Of a DNA stretch of 62,726 nucleotides, positions 34,690-46,886 are shown piece by piece. A program made the translations under genes and the position numbers. Origin of the DNA: Mucilaginibacter flavus. Lineage in GTDB: Bacteria; Bacteroidota; Bacteroidia; Sphingobacteriales; Sphingobacteriaceae. Location of the stretch: contig NZ_JAUFPS010000032.1 of assembly GCF_030409315.1 (NCBI RefSeq), positions 1 through 62,726 of the forward strand, in the 5' to 3' direction. Each line of letters begins with the position of its first letter. The first letter of the stretch is position 1. The notes under the pieces are model-generated. The model made no database searches. It saw nothing but the letters and a program-made list of their open reading frames with translations, and was not told where the DNA came from.

Positions 34690-37600
34690 TTATTGTGATT
34701 GCGCAAGCGCTTTTATCTTACCCAATATATTTACCAGATCTTCTAACTTCATCGGTTTTGACAGGTAATCGTCCATGCCGGCCTGCATACAAATTTCCCG
34801 GTCTTCGGGCATGGCATTGGCGGTCATGGCGGCAATATAGGGTTGTTTGATATTTAGTTTACGAATATGCCCCGTGGCTTCCAATCCGTCCATCTCGGGC
34901 ATCTGGATGTCCATCAGGATAATATCGTAGGTTTTTTCCGTTAACTTATCCAGCACTTCCTGTCCGTTAAGCACCATATCTATGTGCTTATAGCCTAATT
35001 TACTCAATACCCTTTCTATCAGTTTCTGATTAATGGTATTGTCTTCAGCAACAAGAATTTCTAAAGGATGTTCTGCAGCAAAATCGGCCGATAGGATACT
35101 TTTGCTCGGCGCTTCGGCACTAACGGTGCCCTGTTTATCAAATGCTTTTTCGATAGACTGGCACAAATGGTGCAGCTTAACTGGTTTTACCAGTATAGAC
35201 GAAAACAGCCCCGGGAATTTGCTCCTGGTTTCGTCCCCAATAGAACTAAGCATTATAATAGGCGGCGTGTCATTTTTAACTTTTACCGCTCTTGCCAGGC
35301 CTACACCATCCATCTCCGGCATTTCCATATCGGTGATCAGTAGTTTTATACTGTTGTCGCCTTCCATAACGGCTAAAGCTTCTGCCCCCGATAGTGCGGT
35401 AACCGGATCAAGCTTCCAGTTCAGCAACTGCGTTTTAAGAATAGTTAAGTTAGTTTGATTATCATCAACAATTAAAACACGCAGGCCTTTTAAACTGGTA
35501 AGGTCGCAAATCAAGGAGCGTTTAATCGGGTTTTTGCTTCTGATGGTTTTTATTGAAAAGCTAAATACCGATCCTTCACCATAGGTACTGTCGGCACCTA
35601 TTTCGCCCCCCATCAGGTGTACCAGTCTTTCGCAAATGGCAAGACCTAAACCGGTGCCGCCGTATTTACGGGTGGTTGATGAATCAACCTGCGAGAAAGC
35701 TTTGAAAAGTTTAGATAGTTTTTCTTTAGGAATGCCTATGCCTGTATCCCTGATGCTAAAACCAATTTCAACATCGTCATTTACCTTGTTGATAAGGTGT
35801 ATCTTAATAAAGATTTCGCCTTGGGAGGTAAACTTAAGTCCGTTGCTAATCAAATTAATCAATACCTGGCGTAAACGTAAGCTATCGCCAATAATATGAG
35901 TAGGTACATCTTCGTCTAACTGGTATACCAAATCTATCTTTTGTTGGGCGGCCTTGCGGGCAAACAGGTCAAGCACTTCCTCAACAGACTGGCGCAGATC
36001 AAATTCCTCTCTCTCCAGGTCCATCTTGCCCGATTCAATTTTCGAGAAATCAAGAATGTCATTAATCACGCTCAGCAAGCTTTCGCCGCTGCTGATAATG
36101 GTATCCGTGTACTCGCGCTGCTCATAATCCAGGCGGGTTTCTGATAACAGAGAAGCCATGCCGATAACCCCGTTCATAGGTGTACGGATTTCGTGGCTCA
36201 TAGTAGCCAGGAAAATGCTTTTGGCCTGGTTGGCTTTTTCGGCTTCTTCGCGGGCGAGGTGCTCCTGCTCTTTTTGTTTTACCAGCTCGTCATTAATAGC
36301 ATGCAGATGTTCGGATTGTACCAGCAGCTCTTCAGATTGCGACATCAACTCTTCCGATTGTACACGCAACTCCTCGTTAGCTTCCTGTAACTCGTCCGAT
36401 TTAAGGTTCAGCTCTTCATTTTTAAGCTCAATTTCGTGGGTACGCTCTTTTACCAGTCGTTCAAGTTCTGCTTTCTGTTTCTTTATTTTCCTTAACCTGT
36501 AAGTGTAAAAGCCGTAAATAATATTGACAATAGCAAGCAGTACCAATAACCTAAACCACCAGGTAACCCAAAACGGAGGGGTAATTACTATGGTTATAGA
36601 CGCGCCCTTTTCATTCCATATGCCATCATTATTAGATGCTTTTACGTGGAAGGTGTAAGTGCCCGGGTCAAGATTGGTGTAGCTGGCCTTACGCTCAATA
36701 CCTGCATGCATCCATTCTTTATCCAGCCCGTCTAACTTATAATCGTATTGGTTATTGCGGTTGATGATATAATTAAGCGCGACAAAATTGAAGGAGATGG
36801 ATGATTGATTGTAATTAAGTACAATTTTTTTGGTAAAACTGATATCCTGCTTCAGGATAGAGTCGGCACCACCGGGAACGATGTTTTTGCTGAAAACCTG
36901 GAAATCGGTAATATGAACCGGGGGAATAAAGCTATTGATCTTAATTTCATCCGGATAAAAGCGATTAAAACCTCTTATACCACCAAAGTACATTTCGCCG
37001 TCGCGGGTTTTAAGGTAGGAATTGGCTTCAAACTCCATGCTTTGCAGGCCATCGTAAGTATTAAAGGCTTTGCATTTGCCGGTATTGGGATTAAGCTTCA
37101 CCATACCGTTTGAGGTAGATATCCACAGGTTATGCCTGTTGCCTTCGGTAATGCCTTTTATAAAGTCAATATCCAAACCAACCTGGTGGGTGTACAGTTT
37201 AAAGGTATCATGCGCTTTATCAAACAGGTAAAGGCCTGCCATGCCTACCCATACACGGCCCTTGCTATCGGTAAATATTACCCTTGAGTCGGTTTGCTTT
37301 TTCTCGTGGTTAAAATAGTGCGAAAAGCTTTGCGTTTTTAAATTATAACGGTTTAAGCCGCCATCGTCGGTACCAAACCAAACGTTACCGTCATGGTCCT
37401 CGCCTATAGAAACCACGTTTTTACCGCTAAAGCTGGTTTTGCCATCAGGCGATTTGGTGACGTGTTTAAACTGGTGGGTTTTACTATCTAAAAGATTTAG
37501 TCCGCCAAAATAGGTAGCCACCCAAAAATTGCCCTGGCTGTCCAGCAGCATGCGCTGCAAAAAATCGGAACTTAAGGCATTGGGATTTGCCGCGTTGGCC

Positions 37601-38982
37601 CTAAACCGGGTAAAGGTGCCGGTATTGGGGTTCATGAGGTTTAAGCCGTTACCCCAGGTGCCAACCCATAAATTATCCGCCCCATCCTGGGCTATAGCCT
37701 GTATGGCATCGCCCGATAGGCTTGATGCATTATTGGGAATATTTTTATAATGCTGAAACGTGTTTTTTTCCCTGTCAAAAAGGTTTAACCCACCGCCGTC
37801 GGTACCAATCCATAAGCGGCCTTTACTATCTTCAAAAAAGGCTTTTACATCATTATAACTTAACCCGTTTGGATCAATACCTTGCCTGAGCAGTTTAAAC
37901 TTGTCCGATTCGGCCGTGTACAGGTTAACGCCACCACGGTGCGTGCCTACCCATAAATCGCCCTCGGCATCCTCATAAATGGCAGATACGGTTAGGTTTG
38001 ATAAGCTGCCGGCGTTATCCAACCTTGGGCGGTATTTAAAAAAGGAGTTTGTTTTAGGCTCAAAAAAGTTCATGCCCTCGTTGGTCATGCCTACCCATAT
38101 ATTACCTTTTTTATCCCCCAAAACATTAAGCACCATGTTGCCCGATAAGCTGCCGGGATCTTTATCATCATGTGCAAAAAGCTTGAATTTTTTAGTAGTC
38201 AAATCAACTACGCCCAAGCCTTCGCCATTAAGGCCCAGCCATAAGTTATTTTTATGGTCCTGCGCTATGCTTACAACATGGCTGTTGGGGTTTAAGCCCT
38301 TTATGGCATAGGGTTTAAAAGTAAGGGTGGTTGTATCTAAAATGCTTAAGCCTTTTTGCGTGCCTACCCAAAGGTTTTTATGCGTATCTAGGTAAAGGCA
38401 GTTAACCGAGTCGCAGTTAAGGCGATTATTCGTTTTAGCATTTTTGCTAAACTGTTTTACCTCATTAGTTTGGGTATTAACAAGGCTTATGCCGCTGCAT
38501 ACGGTTGCCACCCAAATGTGCATTTTATCATATGCGCAAATGGCTGTTATACCATCGGTAGATTGTGTTTTACCAGGGTTAAGATTAAACCTGGTAAAAG
38601 TATTGGTGAGCGGATTAAACTTGTTTAAGTTGTAAGTAGTACCCACCCAAAGCTGGTGACCGGCATCTTCAAAAATGCAATTGATAAAATTGTCGCTGAT
38701 GCTGGCTTTATTGTTAGGATCGTTTTTGTAGATGATAGCCTTGATGCCATCGTACCGGTTTAAGCCGTCGCGGGTGCCCAACCACATAAAACCACGGCTA
38801 TCCTGAAAAATGCAGGTGATGGTACTGTTTGATAGCCCTTGCTCATTGCTGATGTGCCTGAATTTAACATCAGAAATTTGCGCCCACGAAAATAATGGCA
38901 AACAGCATAACAGAAAGGCAAGCATCCCTCTGTAACTAAATTTAATACGGTAACGGTACGCCGTAAATAGAGTATCTGTCAT
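34690..38982 (-). CDS. Hybrid two-component sensor with N-terminal propellers, paralogue 1
   Basis: 1430 aa. A signal/anchor segment (about 15-35) is followed by some 13 Reg_prop repeats (FxDSxGxLWxGT... pattern) forming two beta-propellers to ~690, a Y_Y_Y domain (about 715-785), a membrane helix ([21 protein letters not shown]), and a coiled coil rich in E/Q repeats. The kinase has its H-box at [10 protein letters not shown] (H930), an HATPase with GTGLGLAI, and two receiver domains with IVDDNQTN...[10 protein letters not shown] and VAEDNTIN...[10 protein letters not shown]. There is no C-terminal AraC HTH, unlike glycan-sensing HTCS proteins, so output is a phosphorelay or protein contact. 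It senses a periplasmic ligand. Confidence 0.92.
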   Translation of the reverse strand: MTDTLFTAYRYRIKFSYRGMLAFLLCCLPLFSWAQISDVKFRHISNEQGLSNSTITCIFQDSRGFMWLGTRDGLNRYDGIKAIIYKNDPNNKASISDNFINCIFEDAGHQLWVGTTYNLNKFNPLTNTFTRFNLNPGKTQSTDGITAICAYDKMHIWVATVCSGISLVNTQTNEVKQFSKNAKTNNRLNCDSVNCLYLDTHKNLWVGTQKGLSILDTTTLTFKPYAIKGLNPNSHVVSIAQDHKNNLWLGLNGEGLGVVDLTTKKFKLFAHDDKDPGSLSGNMVLNVLGDKKGNIWVGMTNEGMNFFEPKTNSFFKYRPRLDNAGSLSNLTVSAIYEDAEGDLWVGTHRGGVNLYTAESDKFKLLRQGIDPNGLSYNDVKAFFEDSKGRLWIGTDGGGLNLFDREKNTFQHYKNIPNNASSLSGDAIQAIAQDGADNLWVGTWGNGLNLMNPNTGTFTRFRANAANPNALSSDFLQRMLLDSQGNFWVATYFGGLNLLDSKTHQFKHVTKSPDGKTSFSGKNVVSIGEDHDGNVWFGTDDGGLNRYNLKTQSFSHYFNHEKKQTDSRVIFTDSKGRVWVGMAGLYLFDKAHDTFKLYTHQVGLDIDFIKGITEGNRHNLWISTSNGMVKLNPNTGKCKAFNTYDGLQSMEFEANSYLKTRDGEMYFGGIRGFNRFYPDEIKINSFIPPVHITDFQVFSKNIVPGGADSILKQDISFTKKIVLNYNQSSISFNFVALNYIINRNNQYDYKLDGLDKEWMHAGIERKASYTNLDPGTYTFHVKASNNDGIWNEKGASITIVITPPFWVTWWFRLLVLLAIVNIIYGFYTYRLRKIKKQKAELERLVKERTHEIELKNEELNLKSDELQEANEELRVQSEELMSQSEELLVQSEHLHAINDELVKQKEQEHLAREEAEKANQAKSIFLATMSHEIRTPMNGVIGMASLLSETRLDYEQREYTDTIISSGESLLSVINDILDFSKIESGKMDLEREEFDLRQSVEEVLDLFARKAAQQKIDLVYQLDEDVPTHIIGDSLRLRQVLINLISNGLKFTSQGEIFIKIHLINKVNDDVEIGFSIRDTGIGIPKEKLSKLFKAFSQVDSSTTRKYGGTGLGLAICERLVHLMGGEIGADSTYGEGSVFSFSIKTIRSKNPIKRSLICDLTSLKGLRVLIVDDNQTNLTILKTQLLNWKLDPVTALSGAEALAVMEGDNSIKLLITDMEMPEMDGVGLARAVKVKNDTPPIIMLSSIGDETRSKFPGLFSSILVKPVKLHHLCQSIEKAFDKQGTVSAEAPSKSILSADFAAEHPLEILVAEDNTINQKLIERVLSKLGYKHIDMVLNGQEVLDKLTEKTYDIILMDIQMPEMDGLEATGHIRKLNIKQPYIAAMTANAMPEDREICMQAGMDDYLSKPMKLEDLVNILGKIKALAQSQ

Positions 38983-39210
38983 TTAAATCGGGGTATCTGG
39001 CAAAATGCAATTATAAGTAAATTATAAAAGCATTTTATCTAAACAATAAGCTTAAATTACTGTGTTATACGGAATTTAGGCTTAAACAGATTTAGAGTAA
39101 TATCAATTTTTGCAAAATATATTTTCCCTTTAAAAATCTTCGTACAACTCAACCGTTATTTTCATTTTCGGCAATAATTTTAATCAATAGCGCCTTTGTT
39201 TATTATTACG

Positions 39211-39220
39211 CAAACGTTTG
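39211..39220. promoter_or_regulatory. CAAACGTTTG palindrome, first copy
   Basis: A perfect 10-bp dyad, repeated exactly at 39512-39521. The two flank the long intergenic repeat between the first sensor gene and the M1 peptidase gene. They may be protein-binding sites, or chance: a 10-bp match within 300 bp is moderately unlikely. No cognate regulator is identifiable. Confidence 0.3.
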
Positions 39221-39294
39221 ATAAAAATTTGCAGGGCTATGTAGCGGGTGTTTTGTTTATTAATGTACGATTTACGCGAGTTATAAACGCTGAT

Positions 39295-39460
39295 GACGAC
39301 TTACCCCGGCTACGCTTCGCTGGCCGACCCTCTCTCCGGCTGCGCCGCATAGAGGGTAAAAGAAAAAAACAACAACAACAAAGAATTTCCCCCGCCCCTC
39401 TATGCGGCGCAGCCGGAGAGAGGGGCAGAACGAGCGCAGCGATGTTCGGGGTGAGTCGTC
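39295..39460. repeat. Long palindromic intergenic repeat, copy 1
   Basis: The outer arms GACGAC...ACCCCG and CGGGGT...GTCGTC, and inner arms around CTCCGGCTGCGCCGCATAGAGG and its complement (core TATGCGGCGCAGCCGGAGAG at 39401-39420), fold into a long hairpin with an A-rich loop. It lies between divergent genes. Two further copies are at 41644-41826 and 62453-62605. No transposase is present; REP/BIME-like or a MITE. Confidence 0.8.
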
Positions 39461-39511
39461 TACTACATGCCATTAAAATTAACAGCTGCTTTATAGTTAT
39501 CCCCAATTAAT

Positions 39512-39521
39512 CAAACGTTTG
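39512..39521. promoter_or_regulatory. CAAACGTTTG palindrome, second copy
   Basis: Identical to 39211-39220, placed 67 bp before the M1 peptidase ATG at 39588, where an operator could act on that gene. Confidence 0.3.
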
Positions 39522-39587
39522 TGTAGCATCCAATTAAGCATTATCAATGCTAAATCAATAATTTCAGGGATTGATATTTCAATCGAC

Positions 39588-41525
39588 ATGAAAAAATACG
39601 CGCACTTATGGTTTATAGGGATTTTATTGTTCCCGTTTACGGCAATGGCCCAGCATACATCAACCTACGATCCTTTGCAGGTTTTTGACTATAGCTTTTT
39701 TAAGCAAAACGGTAATGATATCCGTAACGCCAATGGCGCGCCGGGCCCCAAATACTGGCAAAACCGGGCCGACTATGTTATTCATGCCTCGCTGATAGAA
39801 AAAGACACCACTATAACCGGCGATGTAAGCATTAATTACACCAATAACAGTACCGATACACTGAACTATTTATGGTTGCAGCTTGATCAGAATTTATTTA
39901 AATCTGATTCGCGAGGAGTGGCGGCTACGCCGGTTAAGGGCGATAGGTTCGATGCCAACGGCTTTGAAGGAGGCTATCAGATTGCCGCTGTAGCGGTAAC
40001 CTACCAGGGCAAAACGTATACTATAAACCCTACCATTACTGATACCCGGATGCAACTGCGCCTGCCCTTTGTGGTTAAGCCGCATGGCGATGAAGTGGGC
40101 ATCAAAATAAATTACTCATTTGCCATACCAGAGCATGGTGCTGATAGGATGGGCAGGCAACCCACAAAAAACGGCATCATTTACCAGCTGGCCCAATGGT
40201 TTCCCCGCATGTGTGTTTATGACGATGTAATGGGCTGGAACACTTTGCCCTACATGGGCACCGGCGAGTTTTATTGTGAATATGGCAACGTAGACTATTT
40301 TATAACCACCCCTGCCGACATGATTGTAGCCGCATCCGGCGATCTGCAAAACCCACGGGAAGTATTAACCACTACACAGATCAACAGGTTGGCAAGCACC
40401 GCGAAAACAGATAGCACGGTAAGCATCATTAAACAGCAGGAACTGCTTACGCCAGGCATTCGCCCAAAACAAAACGGCACCTTAACCTGGCATTATAAAA
40501 TTCAGAATACAAGAGATGTGGCCTGGTCGGCATCAAGGGCATTTATCTGGGATGCTGCGAGGGTAAATTATCCATCGGGCAAAAAAGGTTTGGCTATGGC
40601 CGTTTATCCGGTTGAAAGCGTGGCGCCTAACAAATACAACCGTGCCGCCCAATACCTCAAGCACAGTATGGAGTTTTACTCCGATACTTATTTTGAATAC
40701 CCATGGCATTCGGCAACAGTAGTGGCTGGCGTGGCTTTGGGTATGGAGTACCCGGGCATTGTGTTTTGTAGCTACAGCATTAAAGATGATGACCTGTTTA
40801 GAGATGTAACTCACGAAATGGGCCACAACTGGTTCCCGATGATTGTGGGAAGTAACGAGCGCCGCTTTGCCTGGATGGACGAAGGTTTTGATACCTTTAT
40901 TAATGGCTACGCCTGGCTGCATTTTAACAACGGTGAATATGCCCCTAAAGGTAACCCGGCGCAAAGCATCGTGCCAGAAATGATTAAAAGCAAACACGCT
41001 TTAATGGTAGCACCCGAGGTAAACAACGAAGGCGGCATGGCATATTACAAAACCGCGCTGGCGCTTAACCTATTGCGCAATGTGGTTTTGGGTGCCGATA
41101 GGTTTGACTACGCTTTTAAAATTTACATTAAAAGATGGGCATACAAACATCCGCAGCCCGACGACTTTTTCCGTACCATGAACGATGCCGCTGGCGAAGA
41201 TCTCACATGGTTTTGGAAAGAATGGTTTTACACCACCTGGACTTTAGACCAAGCCGTTACCGAAATTAAATACGATAAAAACGGTGCCTCATCAGGCGCG
41301 CTCGTTACCATCGAAAACCTAAAAGAAATGGTGATGCCTGTAACTGTAAAAATCATAGAACAAAACGGCCAAACCCAAGTCATAAAACTCCCCGTAGAGG
41401 TTTGGCAGCGCGGAGCCAAATGGACTTTTAAATGCAACACTACATCCAAAATAACCAGGGTGATATTAGACCCCGATAATTTATTGCCCGATGTGGATAG
41501 GGCGAACAATGCCCTCAAAGACTAA
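39588..41525 (+). CDS. M1-family (gluzincin) metallopeptidase
   Basis: 645 aa from ATG 39588; an earlier in-frame ATG (39519) lies before a signal peptide that begins exactly at MKKYAHLWFIGILLFPFTAMAQ, so the later start is preferred. The zinc site is DVTHEMGHNWFPMIVGSNERRFAWMDEGFDTF, an HExxH motif with the third ligand glutamate 18 residues later. N-terminal beta-sandwich and C-terminal helical regions are of usual length. It is exported, probably a periplasmic or surface aminopeptidase. It sits alone between two sensor genes. Confidence 0.87.
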   Translation: MKKYAHLWFIGILLFPFTAMAQHTSTYDPLQVFDYSFFKQNGNDIRNANGAPGPKYWQNRADYVIHASLIEKDTTITGDVSINYTNNSTDTLNYLWLQLDQNLFKSDSRGVAATPVKGDRFDANGFEGGYQIAAVAVTYQGKTYTINPTITDTRMQLRLPFVVKPHGDEVGIKINYSFAIPEHGADRMGRQPTKNGIIYQLAQWFPRMCVYDDVMGWNTLPYMGTGEFYCEYGNVDYFITTPADMIVAASGDLQNPREVLTTTQINRLASTAKTDSTVSIIKQQELLTPGIRPKQNGTLTWHYKIQNTRDVAWSASRAFIWDAARVNYPSGKKGLAMAVYPVESVAPNKYNRAAQYLKHSMEFYSDTYFEYPWHSATVVAGVALGMEYPGIVFCSYSIKDDDLFRDVTHEMGHNWFPMIVGSNERRFAWMDEGFDTFINGYAWLHFNNGEYAPKGNPAQSIVPEMIKSKHALMVAPEVNNEGGMAYYKTALALNLLRNVVLGADRFDYAFKIYIKRWAYKHPQPDDFFRTMNDAAGEDLTWFWKEWFYTTWTLDQAVTEIKYDKNGASSGALVTIENLKEMVMPVTVKIIEQNGQTQVIKLPVEVWQRGAKWTFKCNTTSKITRVILDPDNLLPDVDRANNALKD

Positions 41526-41643
41526 GCGCTTTTTTAATATTATATATACTTTATGGTGGCCTCCGGTAAAAACCGGGGGCTTTGTCGTTAATGGTGTATA
41601 TATTATGGGTACACATACAAACATTGGCTTTGAACGCTGGCTA

Positions 41644-41826
41644 AGACTCACCCGGCGAGGCTGCGCCCGCCACCCTCTCTTCGGCAAGCCGGAAAGAGGG
41701 GTTTGAATAGTGAACATCTTGAATTGCTGAACATCAAACAAAAACCAAACCGCGTTCAAACCCCTCTATGCGGCGTAGCCGGAGAGAGGGTGCCGCTCGC
41801 CAAAGGCGGGCTGGCGGGTGAGTCTT
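41644..41826. repeat. Long palindromic intergenic repeat, copy 2
   Basis: Arms AGACTCACCCGG (41644-) and CGGGTGAGTCTT (ending 41826), with CCCTCTCTTCGG...AGAGGG and CCCCTCTATGCGGCG...GAGAGAGGG inside. The core TATGCGGCGTAGCCGGAGAG (41767-41786) differs from copy 1 by one base. It lies between the M1 peptidase and the second sensor gene, in the 500-bp gap at 41526-42029, which otherwise contains no gene that I can see. Confidence 0.8.
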
Positions 41827-42029
41827 CTACGCCAGGCTATCTACGTCATTTCCCAACTATCACAGGGCACCGCTTTATAGCTAAAAATTCAATCTCCCAG
41901 GCTTAATAAGTCAACCGTTAGTTTCAGATGAATATCAACTTTCAATAAAAGCCTGCGTATAAATAATATTAACTATATTGGTTGTACCTGAACTTTATGG
42001 GTATCTGTTGATCTCTATATCTGCAAACA

Positions 42030-45000
42030 ATGAAGGGCTTTAAATTTTTCCTGATCGCTTTATTTACAGCCCTATCTGCACAGGTGTTTTCCCAGCACAG
42101 GCAGCTTCATTTTGAACACCTCGGTTCGGCAAACGGGCTGTCGGAAATTAATCCAAACTGTATTATCCAGGATAGCCGCGGTTTTATGTGGATAGGTACA
42201 GGCGATGGGCTCGACCGTTATGATGGATATCAATTTAAAGTTTATCGTAATGATCCTGCTGATGCAGGCAGCATCAACAATAATTATATTGGCGATATTA
42301 TTGAAGATAAAGAGGGTAACCTTTGGATAGCCACATCGGGAGGTTTGAATAAGCTGGACCGTAAAACCGACCGTTTTACACACTACACCCACAATGCCGG
42401 TAACCCTAAAAGCATTGCCGATGATAACGTTAACAAAATTGTTTTCGCGGATGATCATCAAATATGGATTGCTTTAGCTACCCAGGGGCTCGACCTGTTT
42501 GATATTAAAACCGGCGAAGTTACCCACTTTAAAAATCAACCCGGAAATCCGCATAGTCTCAGCAGTAACCTGGTTAACTGCCTGCACAAAGACAGGCAGA
42601 ACAACCTTTGGATAGGCACATTTGACCAGGGTGTTAACCTGTACCGACCACAAACCCACGATTTTGTAAGCTACAAGCACGATGACAAAAACGCGGCGTC
42701 ATTAGCTGGTAACCGAATCAATGCTATTTTGCGGGACAGGGATAACCGCCTTTGGGTAGGCACTTTTGAACACGGGGTTGATTTGTTTGACGATAAAGCC
42801 CAAACCTTCCGTCATTTTGTTAATGATCCGCGTAATGATAATTCGCTGGTAAACAACACCGTTGAAAGTTTGGCCGAAGGTGTTAGCAAAAGCATTTGGA
42901 TAGGTACCGAAAATGGCGGCTTAAGCATTTTTCATTACGCAACCGGGGAGTTTAGCAACCATGCGCATGATGATGTGGATAACAGCAGTTTAACCACAAA
43001 TTCTGTTAATGAGATTACTAAAGATAATATGGGCAACATGTGGATGGGCCTGTTTGGCGGAGGCGTTAATTTTTTTAAAAGAAGTACTGCCAGTTTCGCG
43101 CACTTTAAACATACCTCATCCACCAATAGCCTCTCTAATGATTTTGTTTTGGCCTTATTGGAAGACAATGATCAGCACATTTGGATAGCTACCGACGGCG
43201 GCGGCTTAAATATGCTTGATCCCAAAACAGGTATTTACACCTCCTATAAACATAGGAAAGACGATAAAACCAGCCTATCCGGCAATTATGTTTTAGATAT
43301 TAAGCCAGCCGGTGATCAAAGGCTTTGGGTAGCCACCTGGACAGAGGGCCTGAATTTAATGGATACCCAAACCGGTAAGTTCAAAAACTACAAGCATGAT
43401 GCTGCAAAGCCCAACAGCCTTGGGGCCAACGATATTTACGCCCTTACGGTTGATAAGGATAAAAAACTATGGGTTGGCACTTTTGGCGGTGGTGTAAGTG
43501 TGTACCAGCCTGCAACCGATGATTTCTTTACCTATAAAAACAATCCGAACGACGTCACAAGCTTGAGCAGCGATGTTATCAACTCTGTTTTTTGCGATAA
43601 GGAAGGAAATATATGGGTAGGTACCAATGATGCCGGACTGAATTTGTTTGATAAAAAAACAAACTCGTTTACCCGTTTTAAAAAGGAGAAGGGCAAAAAC
43701 AGCATCAGCAATAATACCGTGGTTGATATTTTTGAAGACCATACCGGCAAACTATGGCTGTGCACTTTTGGGGGATTGAATGTGTTTGATCCTAAAACCC
43801 GCCAATTTAAAACGTTTACCGCAGCCGATGGCATGCCAACCGCGTTTACCTATGCCACCCTTGAAGATAACAACCATCATATTTGGATAAGTACCAACAA
43901 AGGTTTGATGATGTATGATCCGGCGCGCAAAACCTTCAAAAATTATACCGAGGAGGATGGCTTGCAAGGCGATGTATTTAAACCGCACTCGGCTTTAAAA
44001 GACCAGGCGGGCAATCTTTATTTTGGTGGATTTAACGGATTTAACCGTTTTACCCCCGATTTGTTAAACCCGGTAACGCGTCAGCCGGCGCTGGTATTAA
44101 CCGATTTTGAATTATTTAATAAGCCCGTACCCATTAGCAAGGGCGAAAATGACCCATCGCCCCTTAAACAGGAAATTTCAGAAACTAAATCCATAACCCT
44201 CGGCTACGATCAATCTATCATCTCGTTTGGTTTTGTATCCCTCAGCTTTGCATCGGCCAATAAACAGGAATATGCTTATCTACTTGAAAATTTTGATAAA
44301 GGCTGGAATTATGTAGGTGGTAAAAACACCGCGGTGTACACCAACGTGCCGCCGGGGCATTATGTTTTCAGGGTTAAATGTAAAGATAATTCGGGCAAAT
44401 GGTCGGGAAAGCAATTGAGTCTGAAGCTTACTATTGTGCCACCATTTTGGGATACCTGGTGGTTTAAAATATTGGCCGCGCTTATTATTTGCGGCCTGGC
44501 CTGGGGCCTGTACAGGTACAGGCTTAACAGCATTATTAAACAAAAGGAAAAGCTGGAACGCGAGGTTAGCGAACGCACGTTTGAAGTATCGCAACAGGCA
44601 GAGGAGTTAAAATCACAATCAGAACACCTGCAGGCTTTGAATGAGGAATTGCAGGCACAATCGGAAGAATTGATAGACCAGCGCGAACAGGAATTGCAGG
44701 CCCGGCAGGAGGCCGACCGTGCCAACCAGGCCAAAAGCGTGTTTTTAGCTACCATGAGCCATGAAATACGCACGCCCATGAACGGCGTTATTGGCATGGC
44801 GTCCCTACTGATGGAAACCGAGCTGAATCAGGAACAAAAGGAATTTGCAGAAACTATTGTTACCAGCGGCGAAAACCTGGTAAACGTGATCAATGATATT
44901 TTGGATTTTTCTAAAATAGAATCGGGCAGTATGGACCTGGAGCATGAGGATTTTGACCTGCGGCAAAGTGTGGAGGAGGTAATGGACATCTTTTCAAAAA

Positions 45001-46259
45001 AGAGCGCCGAAAATAATATCGACCTGATTTACCAGATAGATTACGCCCTGCCCATTCAAATAGTGGGCGATAGCCTTAGGGTAAAACAGGTACTGATAAA
45101 CCTGGTTAACAATGCTATTAAGTTTACCCACCGGGGCGAGGTTTTTGTAGATATTTTTTTACTGCATGATTTTGGCAACGATGAAATAGAAATAGGTTTT
45201 AATGTTAAAGATACCGGGATTGGAATTCCTGCGGATAGGATTACAAGTCTGTTCCAGGCCTTCTCGCAAGTTGATTCGTCAACAACCCGTAAATATGGTG
45301 GCACCGGTTTGGGCCTTATCATTAGCGAGCGCCTGGTTACCCTTATGGGCGGTAAAATTGGTGTTGAAAGCGTTTATGGACAAGGATCTGAATTTAAGTT
45401 TAGCATTAAGGTAAACAAAAGTAAAGTACCCTCAAAATATCATCTTTACCCGGCAAACCTGGCCGACGTTGAAGGCAAAAAAGTGTTATTGGTTGATGAT
45501 AATGATACCAATTTGCTCATCCTCGAAAAGCAGTTGCAGCAATGGAAATTAGAGCCGGTGCTATCAACATCGGTGAAACAGGCGCTTGATATTTTAAAAA
45601 AGGATACCGGGATTGCCCTTGTGATCACAGATATGCACATGCCCGTAAACGATGGTGTGAGCCTTGCTAAAACGATATCTAAAAGTGCCACCCCGGTGCC
45701 TGTGATTATGCTGAGTTCCATTGGTGATGAAACCCGTAAAAAGCACCCAAAATTGTTTTCGTCTATATTAACTAAACCGGTTAAGCAAAACAATTTATGG
45801 AAAAGTATAAATGCGGCCTTAACCAATCAAAAAGAAGAACCGCCTGCAAAGGACGAGCAAAAATCTTTATTACAAGCAGGTTTTGCCTTACAACATCCCT
45901 TGCAAATATTAGTAGCCGAAGATAACCTGATTAACCAAAAACTGGTGCAGCGGGTATTAAATAAACTGGGGTACACTATCGACCTGGTGAACAACGGCTA
46001 CGAGGTGCTGGAAAAAATAACAGAAAAGTATTACGATGTAGTGCTGATGGATATCCAGATGCCCGAACTGGACGGCCTGGAAACCACCAGGTTTATCCGC
46101 AACCAAAATACCAAACAACCCTATATAGCCGCCATGACCGCCAACGCCCTATCCGAAGACCGGGAAGCCTGCCTAAACGTTGGCATGAACGACTACATCT
46201 CCAAACCTATGCGTATAGATGAATTAATCGAGTTGCTGAAACGAGCAGGGGGGAAGTAG
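42030..46259 (+). CDS. Hybrid two-component sensor with N-terminal propellers, paralogue 2
   Basis: 1409 aa, same architecture as the gene at 34690-38982 and clearly paralogous. Signal peptide ([21 protein letters not shown]), about 13 Reg_prop repeats to ~665, Y_Y_Y domain (about 705-775), membrane helix ([22 protein letters not shown]), coiled coil, kinase with H-box [10 protein letters not shown] (H911), HATPase, and two receivers (VDDNDTN...[10 protein letters not shown] and VAEDNLIN...[10 protein letters not shown]). Again no HTH output domain. The paired copies on opposite strands, separated by the M1 peptidase and two palindromic repeats, imply duplication. The ligand is unknown; loci of this kind usually serve polysaccharide sensing. 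Confidence 0.92.
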   Translation: MKGFKFFLIALFTALSAQVFSQHRQLHFEHLGSANGLSEINPNCIIQDSRGFMWIGTGDGLDRYDGYQFKVYRNDPADAGSINNNYIGDIIEDKEGNLWIATSGGLNKLDRKTDRFTHYTHNAGNPKSIADDNVNKIVFADDHQIWIALATQGLDLFDIKTGEVTHFKNQPGNPHSLSSNLVNCLHKDRQNNLWIGTFDQGVNLYRPQTHDFVSYKHDDKNAASLAGNRINAILRDRDNRLWVGTFEHGVDLFDDKAQTFRHFVNDPRNDNSLVNNTVESLAEGVSKSIWIGTENGGLSIFHYATGEFSNHAHDDVDNSSLTTNSVNEITKDNMGNMWMGLFGGGVNFFKRSTASFAHFKHTSSTNSLSNDFVLALLEDNDQHIWIATDGGGLNMLDPKTGIYTSYKHRKDDKTSLSGNYVLDIKPAGDQRLWVATWTEGLNLMDTQTGKFKNYKHDAAKPNSLGANDIYALTVDKDKKLWVGTFGGGVSVYQPATDDFFTYKNNPNDVTSLSSDVINSVFCDKEGNIWVGTNDAGLNLFDKKTNSFTRFKKEKGKNSISNNTVVDIFEDHTGKLWLCTFGGLNVFDPKTRQFKTFTAADGMPTAFTYATLEDNNHHIWISTNKGLMMYDPARKTFKNYTEEDGLQGDVFKPHSALKDQAGNLYFGGFNGFNRFTPDLLNPVTRQPALVLTDFELFNKPVPISKGENDPSPLKQEISETKSITLGYDQSIISFGFVSLSFASANKQEYAYLLENFDKGWNYVGGKNTAVYTNVPPGHYVFRVKCKDNSGKWSGKQLSLKLTIVPPFWDTWWFKILAALIICGLAWGLYRYRLNSIIKQKEKLEREVSERTFEVSQQAEELKSQSEHLQALNEELQAQSEELIDQREQELQARQEADRANQAKSVFLATMSHEIRTPMNGVIGMASLLMETELNQEQKEFAETIVTSGENLVNVINDILDFSKIESGSMDLEHEDFDLRQSVEEVMDIFSKKSAENNIDLIYQIDYALPIQIVGDSLRVKQVLINLVNNAIKFTHRGEVFVDIFLLHDFGNDEIEIGFNVKDTGIGIPADRITSLFQAFSQVDSSTTRKYGGTGLGLIISERLVTLMGGKIGVESVYGQGSEFKFSIKVNKSKVPSKYHLYPANLADVEGKKVLLVDDNDTNLLILEKQLQQWKLEPVLSTSVKQALDILKKDTGIALVITDMHMPVNDGVSLAKTISKSATPVPVIMLSSIGDETRKKHPKLFSSILTKPVKQNNLWKSINAALTNQKEEPPAKDEQKSLLQAGFALQHPLQILVAEDNLINQKLVQRVLNKLGYTIDLVNNGYEVLEKITEKYYDVVLMDIQMPELDGLETTRFIRNQNTKQPYIAAMTANALSEDREACLNVGMNDYISKPMRIDELIELLKRAGGK

Positions 46260-46264
46260 AATCA

Positions 46265-46315
46265 AGAGATTAGAGTCAAGAACCAAGAGTCAAGAACCAA
46301 GAGTCAAGAATCAAG
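46265..46315. repeat. Heptamer tandem repeat array
   Basis: About six to seven copies of a 7-bp unit of the form AGAGTCA/AGAACCA alternate just after the second sensor gene. A further imperfect duplication of a GCAGCTACC...CCTTTAAC segment follows at 46439-46513. Slippage-type repeat; no function shown. Confidence 0.65.
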
Positions 46316-46495
46316 ACGGAAGAAAAATAAACGGGAAGTCATCCTGATTTATTCCAGGGCCCCACTTGCTGAGTTATCATCTGGTTGGCAACCTGTCCTG
46401 TGGGGTGCTGAAATAAAGCATGACGTTGTGGACCCAATGCAGCTACCTCTCACCCTTAACTTTTCGCCTTTTGGCGTTGCAGCTACCTTTCGCCT

Positions 46496-46849
46496 TTAAC
46501 CTTTTCCCTTTCGCCTCTTACCGGATGCTTTGGCTATTTTGTTGAACGAGAGCGCCAGGGTTATCCAATGGTTAAACTTTTGTGCGGTGGTTAGATCATC
46601 GCTATCAACCCAAACAAAATCTTTCATTACGCGCGTTCCGTGAATCATTTGGCGGCAATCGCCGGTTTCCAGTTCAATGGTTGCCTGGTCCTGGCCTATG
46701 CGGCAAAGCAGGCCATTATCACGGATGCAGATGCTCATTTTTTCATTGACCATAAAGCACAACCCTTTAAACATTTGTACCTCATCAACCAGGGGCTGAT
46801 CCATAAACGCTTCACGTACGCGGTTGGCTAAATGCTCATTGTATGCCAT
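46496..46849 (-). CDS. TfoX/Sxy N-terminal domain protein
   Basis: 117 aa covering only the TfoX N-terminal fold: MAYNEHLANRVREAFMDQP, MFKGLCFMVNEKMSICIRDNGLLCRIG and MKDFVWVDSDDL. The family was named for competence regulation in gamma-proteobacteria, but the short stand-alone form is widespread in Bacteroidota with unknown role. It ends in a Lys/Arg-rich tail (KRRKGKG). It stands 37 bp downstream of the larger ECF sigma gene on the same strand, possibly co-transcribed. Confidence 0.8.
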   Translation of the reverse strand: MAYNEHLANRVREAFMDQPLVDEVQMFKGLCFMVNEKMSICIRDNGLLCRIGQDQATIELETGDCRQMIHGTRVMKDFVWVDSDDLTTAQKFNHWITLALSFNKIAKASGKRRKGKG

Positions 46850-46886
46850 AAGTAAATGTTGATTAGCGTAAAATTAACAAATAGTT

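Noticed and set aside
35033..38635. Long plus-strand ORFs inside the first hybrid sensor gene
   Set aside because: Antisense shadows of a gene with strong domain signatures on the minus strand.
39237..39510. ORFs of 89-104 codons on both strands across the palindromic repeat
   Set aside because: Both are translations of the inverted repeat, rich in Arg/Ser/Pro, without gene features.
41491..41906. ORFs over the second palindromic repeat
   Set aside because: Same reason: they read through repeat DNA and have no family resemblance.
42072..45826. Minus-strand ORFs inside the second hybrid sensor gene
   Set aside because: Antisense shadows; the plus-strand gene has continuous, complete domains.
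46261..46315. CRISPR array
   Set aside because: The repeat is a 7-bp tandem without spacers.
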